Shown here piece by piece: positions 1-8,601 of a stretch of 64,000 nt of DNA. Position numbers and translations under genes: made by a program. How positions within the stretch are numbered: position 1 is the stretch's first letter; each line of letters opens with the position of its first letter. The notes below the pieces were generated by a model. That model was not told the DNA's origin, did no database searches, and saw only the letters and a list, made by a program, of their open reading frames with translations. Source of the stretch: Sphingobium cupriresistens (lineage in GTDB: Bacteria; Pseudomonadota; Alphaproteobacteria; Sphingomonadales; Sphingomonadaceae); assembly GCF_004152865.1 (NCBI RefSeq), contig NZ_SEOO01000001.1, positions 62,001 through 126,000 on the forward strand. The letters are read 5' to 3'.

Positions 1-276
1 GCCGTCGAGGGGCAGGCTTTGGGCCGCCGGATCGGCAAGCACGCTTTGCGTGACGAGGCCCGGCACGACATTGGCCCAGACCGCCAGGAAGATGGCGGCC
101 GGGATCAGAGTCCATAGCGCGACATACCAGCCATGATAGCCGGGTAGCGAGTGGACGGCGTCGCGCCGCCCCGTCGCCCGCGCTACGGTCTGGAGCCGCA
201 GGGCGCGGGCGCGAGCACTAACCCAGGCGATCGCGCCCAGGCCCGCCAGCAGCAGGAGGATGGCTGGTCCGGTCAT
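1..276 (-). CDS. pstC: Phosphate ABC transporter permease PstC, N-terminal part (cut by window edge)
   Basis: First 92 codons of a leftward gene that continues beyond base 1. It begins MTGPAILLLLAGLGAIAW, a hydrophobic segment, followed by a basic stretch (SARARALRLQTVARATGRR) and a second hydrophobic segment around residues 50-70 (GWYVALWTLIPAAIFLAVW). This fits the extended N-terminal region of alphaproteobacterial PstC proteins, the inner-membrane channel subunit of the high-affinity phosphate importer. The call rests mainly on context: it starts 8 bases after the pstS stop in the same direction, as in pst operons. The catalytic or permease core lies outside the window. Confidence 0.75.
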   Translation of the reverse strand, partial: MTGPAILLLLAGLGAIAWVSARARALRLQTVARATGRRDAVHSLPGYHGWYVALWTLIPAAIFLAVWANVVPGLVTQSVLADPAAQSLPLDG

Positions 277-283
277 GTCGCCC

Positions 284-1339
284 TTACTTCAGTTGCGAAC
301 CGTCAAGGACGGTCAGCGTCTTGACCGTTTCGGCGTTCGCCTTTCGCACGTCTTCGGGCGCTGCGACCATGCCGCGCTTGGTCAGTGGGCCGTCGGGGCT
401 CCAGTTGGCCGCGAAGGCGTTCAGGAAGCCCTGGAGGCCGGGGATGGCCGTCATGTGCGCCTTCTTCACATAGATGTAGAGGGGGCGGGCGCCCGGATAT
501 TGGCCGGTGGACACGGTCTCATAGGTCGCCTCGACACCGTTGATCGGCACGTCCTTCAGGCTGTCCTTATTTTCCTCCAGGAAGCTGAAGCCGAATACGC
601 CGACCGCATTGGGATTGGCGCCCAGCTTCTGCACGATCAGATTGTCGTTCTCGCCCGAATCGACATATTTGCCATCTTCGCGAACGCGGGTGCAGGTCGC
701 CTTATATTCGTCCTCATTCTTTTCCTTCAGCGCCTTCATCGCCTCGTCCGACTGGCAGCCCTTTTCCAGGATCAGTTCAGCGAGCGAATCGCGCGTGCCA
801 CTGGTGGACGGCGGACCGAACACGGAGATGGCGATCGCGGGCAGGCTGGGGTCCACATCCTTCCAGGTCTGGGCCTTGTTCGGCCCCTTGCCATAAGGAT
901 TGGCGGCCAGCGCCTCATAGACGATCTTGGGGGTCAGCTTCAGGCCCGGACCCTGCTTCGATTCGGCAAAGGCCAGGCCGTCGACGCCGATCTGCACTTC
1001 GATGATGTCCTTCACGCCATTGGCGGCGCACATGTCGAATTCGGCCTTCTTCATACGGCGCGATGCATCGGCGATGTCGGGATGCTGCGCGCCAACGCCA
1101 GCGCAGAACAGCTTCATGCCGCCGCCGGTGCCGGTTGATTCGATGATCGGCGACTTCATGCCGGCATTGCTCTGCACGAACAGTTCGGCGACCGCGGTGG
1201 CGAAGGGATAGACCGTGGAGGAGCCGACCGCGCGGATCTGGTCGCGCGTCTGGCCTGCGCCGCCGCCGGACTGGTCGCCGCAAGCGGCAAGGCTGAGAAC
1301 GCTCACGGTCGTCGCGGCGAGCAAGGCGAATGTCTTCAC
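284..1339 (-). CDS. pstS: Phosphate ABC transporter substrate-binding protein PstS
   Basis: 351 residues. A lipoprotein-type signal (LLAATTVSVLSLAACGDQ) has Cys after LSLAA, so the protein is probably lipid-anchored in the periplasm. Phosphate-binding motifs of the PstS family are visible: the N-terminal IRAVGSSTVYPF and an internal GPPSTSGTRDSLAEL, the loops that hold phosphate in this family. I chose the GTG start at 1339 because GGAGG lies five bases upstream; an in-frame ATG at 1351 would put this ribosome site inside the gene. It sits between phoR and pstC on the same strand, so it is probably phosphate-starvation induced. Confidence 0.95.
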   Translation of the reverse strand: MKTFALLAATTVSVLSLAACGDQSGGGAGQTRDQIRAVGSSTVYPFATAVAELFVQSNAGMKSPIIESTGTGGGMKLFCAGVGAQHPDIADASRRMKKAEFDMCAANGVKDIIEVQIGVDGLAFAESKQGPGLKLTPKIVYEALAANPYGKGPNKAQTWKDVDPSLPAIAISVFGPPSTSGTRDSLAELILEKGCQSDEAMKALKEKNEDEYKATCTRVREDGKYVDSGENDNLIVQKLGANPNAVGVFGFSFLEENKDSLKDVPINGVEATYETVSTGQYPGARPLYIYVKKAHMTAIPGLQGFLNAFAANWSPDGPLTKRGMVAAPEDVRKANAETVKTLTVLDGSQLK

Positions 1340-1421
1340 GGGAACCTCCAAACAACAGAGCCGCGATTCGCTTGTCGCCGCCCCCCTGGGAAGCGCCCTA
1401 GTCGCGGACCATCGCGCCTTT

Positions 1422-1428
1422 GTGACAG
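1422..1428 (-). promoter_or_regulatory. Possible Pho-box half site upstream of pstS
   Basis: On the minus strand the phoR-pstS junction carries CTGTCAC, which matches one half of the PhoB consensus repeat. A convincing second half at the expected 11-base spacing is not present, so this is weak support only. Confidence 0.25.
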
Positions 1429-1441
1429 TCAGGTTTCATTT

Positions 1442-2725
1442 TCATGACATAGCACCCGAAAGCGCCGAAGGGCGCCTTTTCTCGTCGCTTTTATTTGGCG
1501 CATCTTCCATCGGCGGGGGCAACAGGACGGTGATGGTGGTGCCCTTGCCCAATGTGCTGGCGATGTCGAAGCGGCCGCGATGCCGCTCGACAATATGTTT
1601 GACGATGGCGAGGCCCAGGCCCGTGCCGCCCATCGCCCGGCTGCGCCCCGAATCGACCCGATAGAAACGCTCGGTCAGGCGGGGCAGGTGGTCCGGGCCG
1701 ATCCCTTCGCCTTCATCGGCGACCGTCAGGCGCGTCATGCTGCTCGGCCCTTCGTTCAGCGTGACGCGAATCGGCGTGCCGGGCCGGCCATATTTGATCG
1801 AATTGCCGATCAGATTGTGCAGCAACTGCGAGAGCTGCGCCCGGTCGCCCTGCACGCTGGGCAATTGCGGCGCGATCTCCATCTCTACCTCGCGGCCGCG
1901 CTCGCCATGGCTGGAGCGGAAGACGCCGACCACTTCGGCCGCCAGTTCGGACAGGTCGACCAGCGTGTCGGGCGCGCGATATTTCTCCGCCTCGATCCGG
2001 CTCAAGGAGATGAGATCGTCGATCAGCCGCTGCATCCGCCGCGCCTCGCCATCCATGATCTTCAGGAAGCGCTGGCGGGTTTCATCATCCTTGCCCAGTT
2101 CGGGATCGGCCAGCGTTTCGATGAAGCCCAATATCCCGGCCAGCGGCGTGCGCAGCTCATGGCTGGCATTGGCGACGAAATCGACGCGCATCCGCTCCGC
2201 CGCATGAGTGCCACTATGGTCGACCAAGTGAACCAGACGGCGCATGTCGGCGACCTGACCGACCGGCGCGATCCGCATCTGCCAGCGCTGGTCGCGGCTG
2301 CCCAGGCCGACCAGTTCGACCATCACCGGCTCGGCCAGCGGGGCGGTGCTGGCCAGCCGTTCTGCGGCGGCGGGGTGGCGGATCGCGATGCGCGCATCCT
2401 CGCCCTCGATATGCGTGCCCAGCAGGCGTTGCGCGGCGCGATTGGCGCGGGCGATGCGGCTGCGCTCGACCAGCATCAGCGGGTCGGAAATGCCTTCCAG
2501 CAGGCTGGCGAAATCGGGATGCCCGATCAGGTCGGGCGCTTCCTGCGGGACGGGGGCGGACTGCCGCGTCGCCACGCCCTGCGCGCAGATGAGCAGGACG
2601 AGCAGGCCGCCCAATATCGGCAGGGCGATGGTGATGGGCGACGCGCCCAGCAATAATGCGCCTCCGGCGCCAAGCAACAGCATGGCGAGGGAGGCGGTGA
2701 TTTGCGAAGTTGTCAGTCGATTCAT
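1442..2725 (-). CDS. phoR: Phosphate regulon sensor histidine kinase PhoR
   Basis: 427 residues from the ATG at 2725 (a TTG at 2752 is an alternative; neither has a strong ribosome site). Two short N-terminal membrane segments (about residues 10-50) are followed by a PAS-like region, then the H-box ASHELRTPLAGI, an N-box ending NSIKYG, and G-boxes DEGEGIG and GTGLGLAI. This is the compact PhoR architecture. It lies directly upstream of pstS and pstC in the same direction. No phoB is in view; it may lie further left behind the pst genes, as is common. Confidence 0.85.
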   Translation of the reverse strand: MNRLTTSQITASLAMLLLGAGGALLLGASPITIALPILGGLLVLLICAQGVATRQSAPVPQEAPDLIGHPDFASLLEGISDPLMLVERSRIARANRAAQRLLGTHIEGEDARIAIRHPAAAERLASTAPLAEPVMVELVGLGSRDQRWQMRIAPVGQVADMRRLVHLVDHSGTHAAERMRVDFVANASHELRTPLAGILGFIETLADPELGKDDETRQRFLKIMDGEARRMQRLIDDLISLSRIEAEKYRAPDTLVDLSELAAEVVGVFRSSHGERGREVEMEIAPQLPSVQGDRAQLSQLLHNLIGNSIKYGRPGTPIRVTLNEGPSSMTRLTVADEGEGIGPDHLPRLTERFYRVDSGRSRAMGGTGLGLAIVKHIVERHRGRFDIASTLGKGTTITVLLPPPMEDAPNKSDEKRRPSALSGAMS

Positions 2726-2825
2726 GGTTACCGCGCTGGATTTGTCGCGCAATTGCTGCGATGGCTTATCCCAATAGCGTGCAATCTTTACGCTTTGGCA
2801 AGCGTGACGAGCGGATCATGACGAT

Positions 2826-3251
2826 ATGAGCGACCCTAGGCCCGAACAGGATAGCCCCGAAGCCCGCGATGACGCGCCATCGCTGGCCGTCCCGTCGCGT
2901 CGCCAGTTGCTGATGGGCGGCGCTGCCGCGGCGTCGGCGATCGTGTCGATCCGTCCTGCGCTGGCCAACACCGCTGCGTCGGTGCTCAACTGCACCATCC
3001 CGGTGCCCGACCAGAGCCGGGCGGGCAATTTCGTTGCGCCCAACGGCCAATTGGTCCCGGCCGGCACGCCCGGCGCCTATCCGGGGACCGGCCGCAGCTT
3101 CACCGGCGAACAGGTCAAGCAGGCGCTGCGCGGCCGTCCGCTGCCCGGCACCGGCTATGAACAGAACCAGGCCTATCTCAACTATATCCGCCGGCTACAG
3201 CGCGGAACGAGCGGCTTTACCTGCTACGCTTCGCTGCAAATGCCGCGCTGA
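2826..3251 (+). CDS. Small exported protein with twin-arginine-type signal
   Basis: 141 residues. The N-terminal part is acidic, then SRRQLLMGGAAAASAIVSI and RPALA form a Tat-like signal with probable cleavage near residue 48. The mature part has two cysteines (LNCTIPVPD, FTCYAS), repeated glycine/proline turns and the motif YLNYIRRLQRG. I do not recognise a named family. It lies about 100 bases before the glycosyltransferase and the HPr-rel-A genes and may belong to that locus. Confidence 0.65.
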   Translation: MSDPRPEQDSPEARDDAPSLAVPSRRQLLMGGAAAASAIVSIRPALANTAASVLNCTIPVPDQSRAGNFVAPNGQLVPAGTPGAYPGTGRSFTGEQVKQALRGRPLPGTGYEQNQAYLNYIRRLQRGTSGFTCYASLQMPR

Positions 3252-3348
3252 ACCGATCGTCGCACCCGTAACGGTTTGAACGGATACGGATCGTCCGCGT
3301 TGACGACGTCGAACCTGAAATGGTTCGATGTTTGGCGAGGCACAGTCC

Positions 3349-4509
3349 ATGTTTCAGTTCGGCCGCCCTGCGGAGCGTGCTTTTTCGGTGGCGGTCTATC
3401 TGTACCAGCCGGGCGATGGCGGTCTGGATCGCGTCGCCATATTACTCGCCAATCATCTGCTTCAGCGCGGCGTGCCGGTCGAATTGTGGATGGCGCGTAC
3501 CGATGGTCCTGCCGCGCACCTGATTGATCCCGCATTGACCGTGCGGCGCGTGCCCGCGCCCGGCGGCGTCCGTCGTCTTTCCATGATCGCGCAATTTCCC
3601 GCGCTCGCCGCGATGGTCCGGCGGCATCGGCCGGATATCCTCTATTCGGCCGGCAACCAGAGCAACATGCTGGTCGCGCTCGCCGCGCTGGGCACCGATA
3701 CAAGGGCGGTCGGCCGCATTTCCAACCCCATCGTGCGACCCGGCCAGCGTGGTCCCGGCGCCTGGGCCCGGCTGATGCGTTTCCGCAGTATCGCGCGCCT
3801 GAGCGACCTCACCATCGTCATGGGCGAGCATGACCGCACCCTGCTGGCGCAAAGCGGCGACGTTCGCCTGCTGCCCCGCCCGACAGTGACGCCCGCGATG
3901 GAGTTGGCCCGCGCTTCCCGGACGCCGCGCGGGTCCGGCGATCCCTGGCGGTTGCTGATGGTCGGGCGACTGACCCGGCAGAAGGATCAGGCGACCGCGC
4001 TCGCCGCGCTGGCGCGCCTGCGCCATATCGACTGGCGATTGACCATCGCCGGACAGGGGCCGCTTCGTGCGAATCTGGAGCAGCAATGCGCGGCGCTGGG
4101 CATTGCCGATCGCGTGGATTTCGCCGGCTATGTCGGCGATCCCGACGCCCTTGCGGCGTTGATGGCCCGCACCGACCTGCTGCTCCAGCCGTCGCGCTGG
4201 GAGGGGTTGTGCGCCACGCTGATCGAGGCGCTGGCCTGCGGCGCGGGCGTGGTGGCGACCGACAGCACGCCCAATATTCGCTCGCTTCTGCTGGAGGCCG
4301 GCCAGCATCCGGCGGTGCGCGTAGGCGATGCGGCCGCTTTTGCACGGGCCATCGAACGCGCTTTGGCGCATTCGGCGTCGCCTGCGCTGCTGGCTGCGGC
4401 GACGCGCGACCATGGCGTCCAGCGCGCGCTCGATCGCTATCTGCGCACGTTCGAGGGTCTGGTCGGCGCCCCTGCGCCGCAATCCGTCCGGTCGCCAGCG
4501 ATGTCCTGA
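3349..4509 (+). CDS. Glycosyltransferase, GT4-like
   Basis: 386 residues with the two-domain GT-B pattern. The N-terminal domain has a glycine-rich loop (YLYQPGDGGLDRVA). The C-terminal domain starts LMVGRLTRQKDQATAL and contains the nucleotide-sugar motif WEGLCATLIEALACG, the E-x7-E signature of GT4 enzymes. It probably transfers a sugar from a nucleotide donor in polysaccharide or glycan synthesis; donor and acceptor cannot be inferred. The start at 3349 is preceded by GGCGAGG; an ATG at 3328 would add seven residues. It lies just before the PqqD/HprK-like genes in the same direction. Confidence 0.85.
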   Translation: MFQFGRPAERAFSVAVYLYQPGDGGLDRVAILLANHLLQRGVPVELWMARTDGPAAHLIDPALTVRRVPAPGGVRRLSMIAQFPALAAMVRRHRPDILYSAGNQSNMLVALAALGTDTRAVGRISNPIVRPGQRGPGAWARLMRFRSIARLSDLTIVMGEHDRTLLAQSGDVRLLPRPTVTPAMELARASRTPRGSGDPWRLLMVGRLTRQKDQATALAALARLRHIDWRLTIAGQGPLRANLEQQCAALGIADRVDFAGYVGDPDALAALMARTDLLLQPSRWEGLCATLIEALACGAGVVATDSTPNIRSLLLEAGQHPAVRVGDAAAFARAIERALAHSASPALLAAATRDHGVQRALDRYLRTFEGLVGAPAPQSVRSPAMS

Positions 4510-4566
4510 TGCGTTAGGCACTTGGCTACGTCTTTCGCGCTACAGCGACATGGACAGTAGTTTGGG

Positions 4567-4863
4567 ATGCCGGATTTGGACGGAGCGACAGCCTATCGCC
4601 GGGACGAGACGGACGCGGTGGCGACCTGCGTCCTCGACGATCTCGTCCTGCTCTACCATCATCGATCGGGCCAGACGCATATGGTCATCAGCCCCGTGCC
4701 GGAGATATTGGCGCGCATGGCCGACGGCGCGCCGGTGAGCGCGCAGGCGATGCACGACCGACTGGCGCGCGACTATAATCTGGGGCCGGTGGACGACGCC
4801 GTGGCGGAGATCGGCGCGCATCTCGACGCGCTCGTCGCGCTGGGACTGGTGCGCCCGGCATGA
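4567..4863 (+). CDS. PqqD-family protein of the HPr-rel-A system
   Basis: 98 residues with the PqqD-like pattern: a short beta region (YRRDETDAVATCVLDDLVLLYH) then helical YNLGPVDDAVAEIGAHLDALVALGLV. PqqD-fold proteins usually bind peptides or partner proteins. Here the partner is probably the overlapping downstream HprK-related kinase (4-base overlap). This pair plus the nucleotidyltransferase is the arrangement named the HPr-rel-A system, whose biochemical role is unknown to me. Confidence 0.8.
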   Translation: MPDLDGATAYRRDETDAVATCVLDDLVLLYHHRSGQTHMVISPVPEILARMADGAPVSAQAMHDRLARDYNLGPVDDAVAEIGAHLDALVALGLVRPA

Positions 4864-5723
4864 GACACGCCATTACCTTGCGCATCGGTCCGGCGACCTT
4901 CCGCATCGGGTCCGCCTGGCGACAGCCGATCGCGGAACTGGGCCGGCTCTATGCCACCTATCCCGATATGGACGGGGCGATCGCCGACTTCACCGTTCGG
5001 CTCCAGCCCACCAGTCTGGCGCGGCGCTGGGTGCGGCCATCCATCTTCATCACCGGCGACCATGGCCTGGCGGACGCCGCGCCGATGAGTCTGGCCCACG
5101 GCCTGCTGGCGGCCGAAATGGGCATGAACCTGCAAATGGCGCTGGGCTGGCGCCGTCACCTGCTGCTCCATGCGTCGAGCGTGGAGAAGGACGGGCGCGT
5201 GCTGGTGATGACCGGAGAATCGGGGTCGGGCAAATCGACGCTGGCGGCTTTGCTGGGGGAGCGCGGCTGGCGCTTCATGGGCGACGAGTTCGCGCTGCTC
5301 GACATGGACAGCGGCGCGATCCTGCCTTTTCCGCGACTCGTCAGCCTCAAGAACCGGGCGATAGACGTGGTGACGCAGGCGGTCGGCGTAGCGCGCATGG
5401 GACCGCTGCTGGCCGCAACGGCGAAGGGCGACATCCGTCATATGGTGCCGCGCGGGGACGCGGTGGCGCGCATGGGCGAGGGGGGAATGCCCGCTTTGCT
5501 GCTGTTCCCCCGTTTCGGCCATGACGCGGCGGTGCGGCCGGTGGGGCAGGGCGAAATCTTCATGCGACTGACCCAGGCATCCACCAATTATGTCGCGCTG
5601 GGCGAGCCGGCCTTCACCGCGCTCACCCGCTTCGTCGCCAATGTCCCGGCGCGGGCGATCGATTTCCCCTCCGGCGACGATGCCATCGCCATGGTCGATC
5701 GGCTGTGGGAGCAACTGGCATGA
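4860..5723 (+). CDS. HprK-related kinase A
   Basis: 287 residues. A clear P-loop GESGSGKSTLAALL lies near residue 125, followed by RFMGDEFALLDMDSG, which resembles the catalytic region after the P-loop in HPr kinase/phosphorylase. The first ~100 residues lack the usual HprK N-terminal domain. HPr itself is not encoded nearby, so the phosphorylated target is unknown. It overlaps the PqqD-like gene before it and the nucleotidyltransferase after it by four bases each, which indicates one operon and translational coupling. Confidence 0.85.
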   Translation: MRHAITLRIGPATFRIGSAWRQPIAELGRLYATYPDMDGAIADFTVRLQPTSLARRWVRPSIFITGDHGLADAAPMSLAHGLLAAEMGMNLQMALGWRRHLLLHASSVEKDGRVLVMTGESGSGKSTLAALLGERGWRFMGDEFALLDMDSGAILPFPRLVSLKNRAIDVVTQAVGVARMGPLLAATAKGDIRHMVPRGDAVARMGEGGMPALLLFPRFGHDAAVRPVGQGEIFMRLTQASTNYVALGEPAFTALTRFVANVPARAIDFPSGDDAIAMVDRLWEQLA

Positions 5724-6709
5724 GCGCGGCGCTGCTGGTGCGCACGCTGCGCGATCCGGCGTCGGCCGGGACGCTCGACGCGGACGGCTGGAACCGCCTG
5801 CTCGCCGCGGCGCGGGCGGAACGGCTGATCGGGACGCTCGCCTATCGGCTGGAGGGTGTCGCCCTGCCGGACGCGGTGCGGCCGATCCTGGACGACGCCC
5901 GGCGCGACAGCGGGCGGGAGGCGCAGCAGGCGCTGTGGGAGGCGGATCGGGCGGGGCAGGCGCTGCGTGGCCTCGACGTCAAACTGGTGCTGCTCAAGGG
6001 TGCGGCCTATGTGGCGGCGGACCTTCGCGCCGGGCAGGGGCGGTTCATCGGCGATCTCGACATTCTCGTGCCGCGCGACGCCATGCCTGCGGTCGAGCGC
6101 GCGCTGATCGCGGCGGGATGGGAATGGGTCAAGGAAGACCCCTATGACGACGCCTATTATCGCCGGTGGATGCATGAACTGCCGCCGATGATTCATGTCG
6201 AGCGCGACCGGATGATCGACGTCCATCATACCATATTGCCGCTGACTGCGCGCCAGACCCCGGATGCGGCGGCGATGATTGCCGATGCGGTTCATATAAC
6301 CGATGGACTATATATCCTTTCCGTGGAGGACCGGATCGTCCATTCGGTCGCGCATATGTTCGCGGACGGCGACATGCAGGGCGGGCTGCGCAACTTGTGG
6401 GACATATATTGCCTGCTGCCCGATGCCGATCCTATGGCGCTTGCCGCGCGCGCGACGCGCCACGGTCTTGTCCCCCATGTGCGGCAGGCGCAACGACTGG
6501 CGGGCGCGATCTATGGTTCGGGCGCGGGCCTGACCCTGTGGGACAAACTGGTGCGCGCGCGATTGCTGGCGCGCGACGGATGGGGCCGGGAAAGCCGCAA
6601 ACTGCTGGTCTTCGCCTTCTTCGTGCGGTCGCACTGGCTGCGGATGCCGCCGCTGATGCTGGCGCGGCACCTGCTTATCAAATGGCGCAAGGGGCATCGT
6701 CCGCAATAA
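5720..6709 (+). CDS. Nucleotidyltransferase-family protein (HPr-rel-A locus)
   Basis: 329 residues from the ATG at 5720 that overlaps the kinase stop. The motif KLVLLKGAAYVAADL followed by GRFIGDLDILVP is the nucleotidyltransferase signature with paired acidic residues (D-L-D). A later HVERDRMIDVHHTILP fits the uncharacterised nucleotidyltransferase family often found next to PqqD and HprK-like genes. Substrate unknown. Last gene of the likely operon 3349-6709. Confidence 0.8.
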   Translation: MSAALLVRTLRDPASAGTLDADGWNRLLAAARAERLIGTLAYRLEGVALPDAVRPILDDARRDSGREAQQALWEADRAGQALRGLDVKLVLLKGAAYVAADLRAGQGRFIGDLDILVPRDAMPAVERALIAAGWEWVKEDPYDDAYYRRWMHELPPMIHVERDRMIDVHHTILPLTARQTPDAAAMIADAVHITDGLYILSVEDRIVHSVAHMFADGDMQGGLRNLWDIYCLLPDADPMALAARATRHGLVPHVRQAQRLAGAIYGSGAGLTLWDKLVRARLLARDGWGRESRKLLVFAFFVRSHWLRMPPLMLARHLLIKWRKGHRPQ

Positions 6710-6730
6710 GAGAATGAGTCAGACGCGCGA

Positions 6731-7324
6731 TCAGCCATCGTCCAACATGGCCGCGATCGCCAGCCCCGCCATGTCCGCGACAGCCACCAGTCGATCCGTG
6801 GGCGTCCCCGCGCGCGCGTCCGCCGACAGGCCCGACATCACCGTCACCATATAGTCGGCCACGACCGCCGCCTTGTCTGCATGGGTCGGGATCAGGAAGT
6901 CGCGCACCCGCTGCGCGCTTGCGGCCTTCCAGTTGCGGGCGCAGCAGGCCGCTTCGGCATCCGCGCCGCGCGCGCCCTCCAGCACCATGCAGCCGGCCGT
7001 CTGCGGATCAGCGGCGTAGATATGCGCGGCTTTGCGCAGCAGCGTGCCCAGCGAGGCGGCGGGCGGCGCGCCGGGCGCCAGCAATGCGTCGATCGGCAGG
7101 CCGTTACGCGCATAACGGCCCAGCACCTCATCGAACAAGGCGGCCTTGCTGCCGAAGGCGGCATAGAGGCTGGGCGGATTGACGCCCATCGCCTGCGCCA
7201 GCGCGGCCACGCCGACCCCGTCATAGCCCTGCGCATGGAACAGCGCCTGTGCCTGATCCAGCGCGGCTTCCCGGTCAAAGGCGCGGGGGCGGCCGCGGCT
7301 TTTCGATTTTTCTTTAACGGTCAC
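6731..7324 (-). CDS. bdcR: TetR-family repressor BdcR
   Basis: 197 residues, GTG start. The N-terminal helix-turn-helix (ALFHAQGYDGVGVAALAQAMGVNPPSLYAAFGSK) is typical TetR/AcrR. The C-terminal part shares GCMVLEG and TVMSGLSADARAG with E. coli BdcR as I remember it. It is divergent from bdcA across 71 bases, the same arrangement as E. coli bdcR-bdcA, where BdcR represses bdcA. An inducer is not evident. Confidence 0.8.
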   Translation of the reverse strand: MTVKEKSKSRGRPRAFDREAALDQAQALFHAQGYDGVGVAALAQAMGVNPPSLYAAFGSKAALFDEVLGRYARNGLPIDALLAPGAPPAASLGTLLRKAAHIYAADPQTAGCMVLEGARGADAEAACCARNWKAASAQRVRDFLIPTHADKAAVVADYMVTVMSGLSADARAGTPTDRLVAVADMAGLAIAAMLDDG

Positions 7325-7380
7325 TACAAAATTCCTTGACCCAATCGATCAGCAATTTATATAGCGATCATTACAAAAAT
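7321..7380 (+). promoter_or_regulatory. bdcA promoter with direct-repeat candidate operator
   Basis: TTGACC at 7336-7341 and TATATA at 7358-7363 (16-base spacer) form a plausible sigma-70 promoter toward bdcA. It is bracketed by two near-identical direct repeats, TCACTACAAAATT (7321-7333) and TCATTACAAAAAT (7368-7380). The first overlaps the bdcR GTG start. They are candidate BdcR sites. Confidence 0.5.
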
Positions 7381-7395
7381 ACAAGGAAGACCGAC

Positions 7396-8109
7396 ATGAC
7401 TGATTTCACCTCGAAGAAGGCCCTCGTTCTCGGCGGCAGCCGTGGCATCGGCGCCGCCATCGTACGGCGTTTCGCGGCCGACGGTGCGCAGGTGGCCTTC
7501 ACCTATGCCGGGTCGCATGACGCCGCGCAGGCGCTGGCTGCAGACTCCGGGGCCAGCGCGATCCGCTCCGACGCGGCCGATCGCCAGGCGGTGATCGATG
7601 TCGTCGCAGCGCAGGGACCGCTCGACATATTGGTGGTCAATGCCGGCGCCGCCATTCTGGGCGACCCGCTGGAACAGGATGCCGACGCGATCGACCGGAT
7701 GATCGACATCAATGTCCGTGCGCCCTATCATGCCGCGGTCGAGGCGGCGCGGCACATGCCCGACGGCGGCCGCATCATCGTCATCGGATCGGTCAATGGC
7801 GACCGGATGCCGTTCGAGGGCGGGGCGGCCTATGCGCTGACCAAGTCTGCGTTGCAGGGCATGGCTCGTGGCCTGGCCCGCGATTTCGGCGCGCGCGGCA
7901 TTACCGTCAACATCATACAGCCCGGCCCGACCGATACCGACATGAACCCGGCGGATGGCCCGATGAGCGGCCTGATGCACGGCTTCATGGCGATCAAGCG
8001 CCATGCGACGGGGGAAGAGATTGCCGGCCTGGCCGCTTATCTGGCGGGACCGGAAGCCGGCATCATCACCGGCGCGATGCACACGATCGACGGCGGTTTC
8101 GGCGCCTGA
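7396..8109 (+). CDS. bdcA: SDR oxidoreductase, cyclic-di-GMP-binding biofilm dispersal protein BdcA-like
   Basis: 237 residues, a short-chain dehydrogenase: GGSRGIGAA cofactor loop, VNAG, serine in IGSVNGDR, YALTKSALQGMARGLARDFG (Tyr-x3-Lys) and IQPGPTDTDMNP. The central stretch AAYALTKSALQGMARGLARDFG and the end GAMHTIDGGFGA are very close to E. coli BdcA, reported to bind c-di-GMP and promote biofilm dispersal. Divergent from bdcR. Physiological redox substrate unknown. Confidence 0.85.
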   Translation: MTDFTSKKALVLGGSRGIGAAIVRRFAADGAQVAFTYAGSHDAAQALAADSGASAIRSDAADRQAVIDVVAAQGPLDILVVNAGAAILGDPLEQDADAIDRMIDINVRAPYHAAVEAARHMPDGGRIIVIGSVNGDRMPFEGGAAYALTKSALQGMARGLARDFGARGITVNIIQPGPTDTDMNPADGPMSGLMHGFMAIKRHATGEEIAGLAAYLAGPEAGIITGAMHTIDGGFGA

Positions 8110-8119
8110 GATTCCGCGA

Positions 8120-8587
8120 TCAGGCGGCGACGATGCCCGGCGGCCGCAGGTCGTCGGACATCAGCCGCATTTCCGTGGGCGGTTGCGAGGAGAGGGCCGC
8201 GACGATCGCCTGGCCCAGGCGGGCGCGGACATAGAGTTTGTCCGCGACATTGGCGACCAGGATAGCGGCCCGGTCGGTGGGCAGGTCAGTGCGATCCATA
8301 TGCCACAGGATAGGCGCCTCGATATCGGGCGCCTGCCGCTCCGCTTCGGTGACGTCGGACAATATGCGGATCGGCCACCCGTTACGACGCCGATCATCCG
8401 ATGTGAGGGTGAGATGGCTATAATGACGATAGATGTCGGCGATCATCCATACGCCGGTGGCGTGCACGAAGATGATTCCGTCCGGATCGTCCAATTCACA
8501 TGCGATCAAGGCCTTGACATAGGGTGCTTTCACTTTGACTGGCAAATGACTTTCGAGAAAGGATCGCGGAAAAATCTGTTCCGCCAT
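8120..8587 (-). CDS. Conserved-looking hypothetical protein
   Basis: 155 residues, cytosolic by appearance. No family recognised. Visible features: a central HATGVWMIADIYRHYSHL, then DLPTDRAAILVANVADKLYVRARLGQAIV. It begins 14 bases after the stop of the upstream M20 hydrolase on the same strand, so the two are probably cotranscribed. The ribosome site AGAAAGG directly abuts the ATG at 8587, so the true start may differ. Confidence 0.55.
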   Translation of the reverse strand: MAEQIFPRSFLESHLPVKVKAPYVKALIACELDDPDGIIFVHATGVWMIADIYRHYSHLTLTSDDRRRNGWPIRILSDVTEAERQAPDIEAPILWHMDRTDLPTDRAAILVANVADKLYVRARLGQAIVAALSSQPPTEMRLMSDDLRPPGIVAA

Positions 8588-8601
8588 CCTTTCTCTTTGA
8601 T

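Noticed and set aside
4525-4545. CTACGTCTTTCGCGCTAC upstream of the PqqD-like gene, similar to the regulon box
   Set aside because: It lacks the GCCCYAT end, and the position 38-41 bases downstream is the start codon itself, so no -10 can fit. Probably chance.
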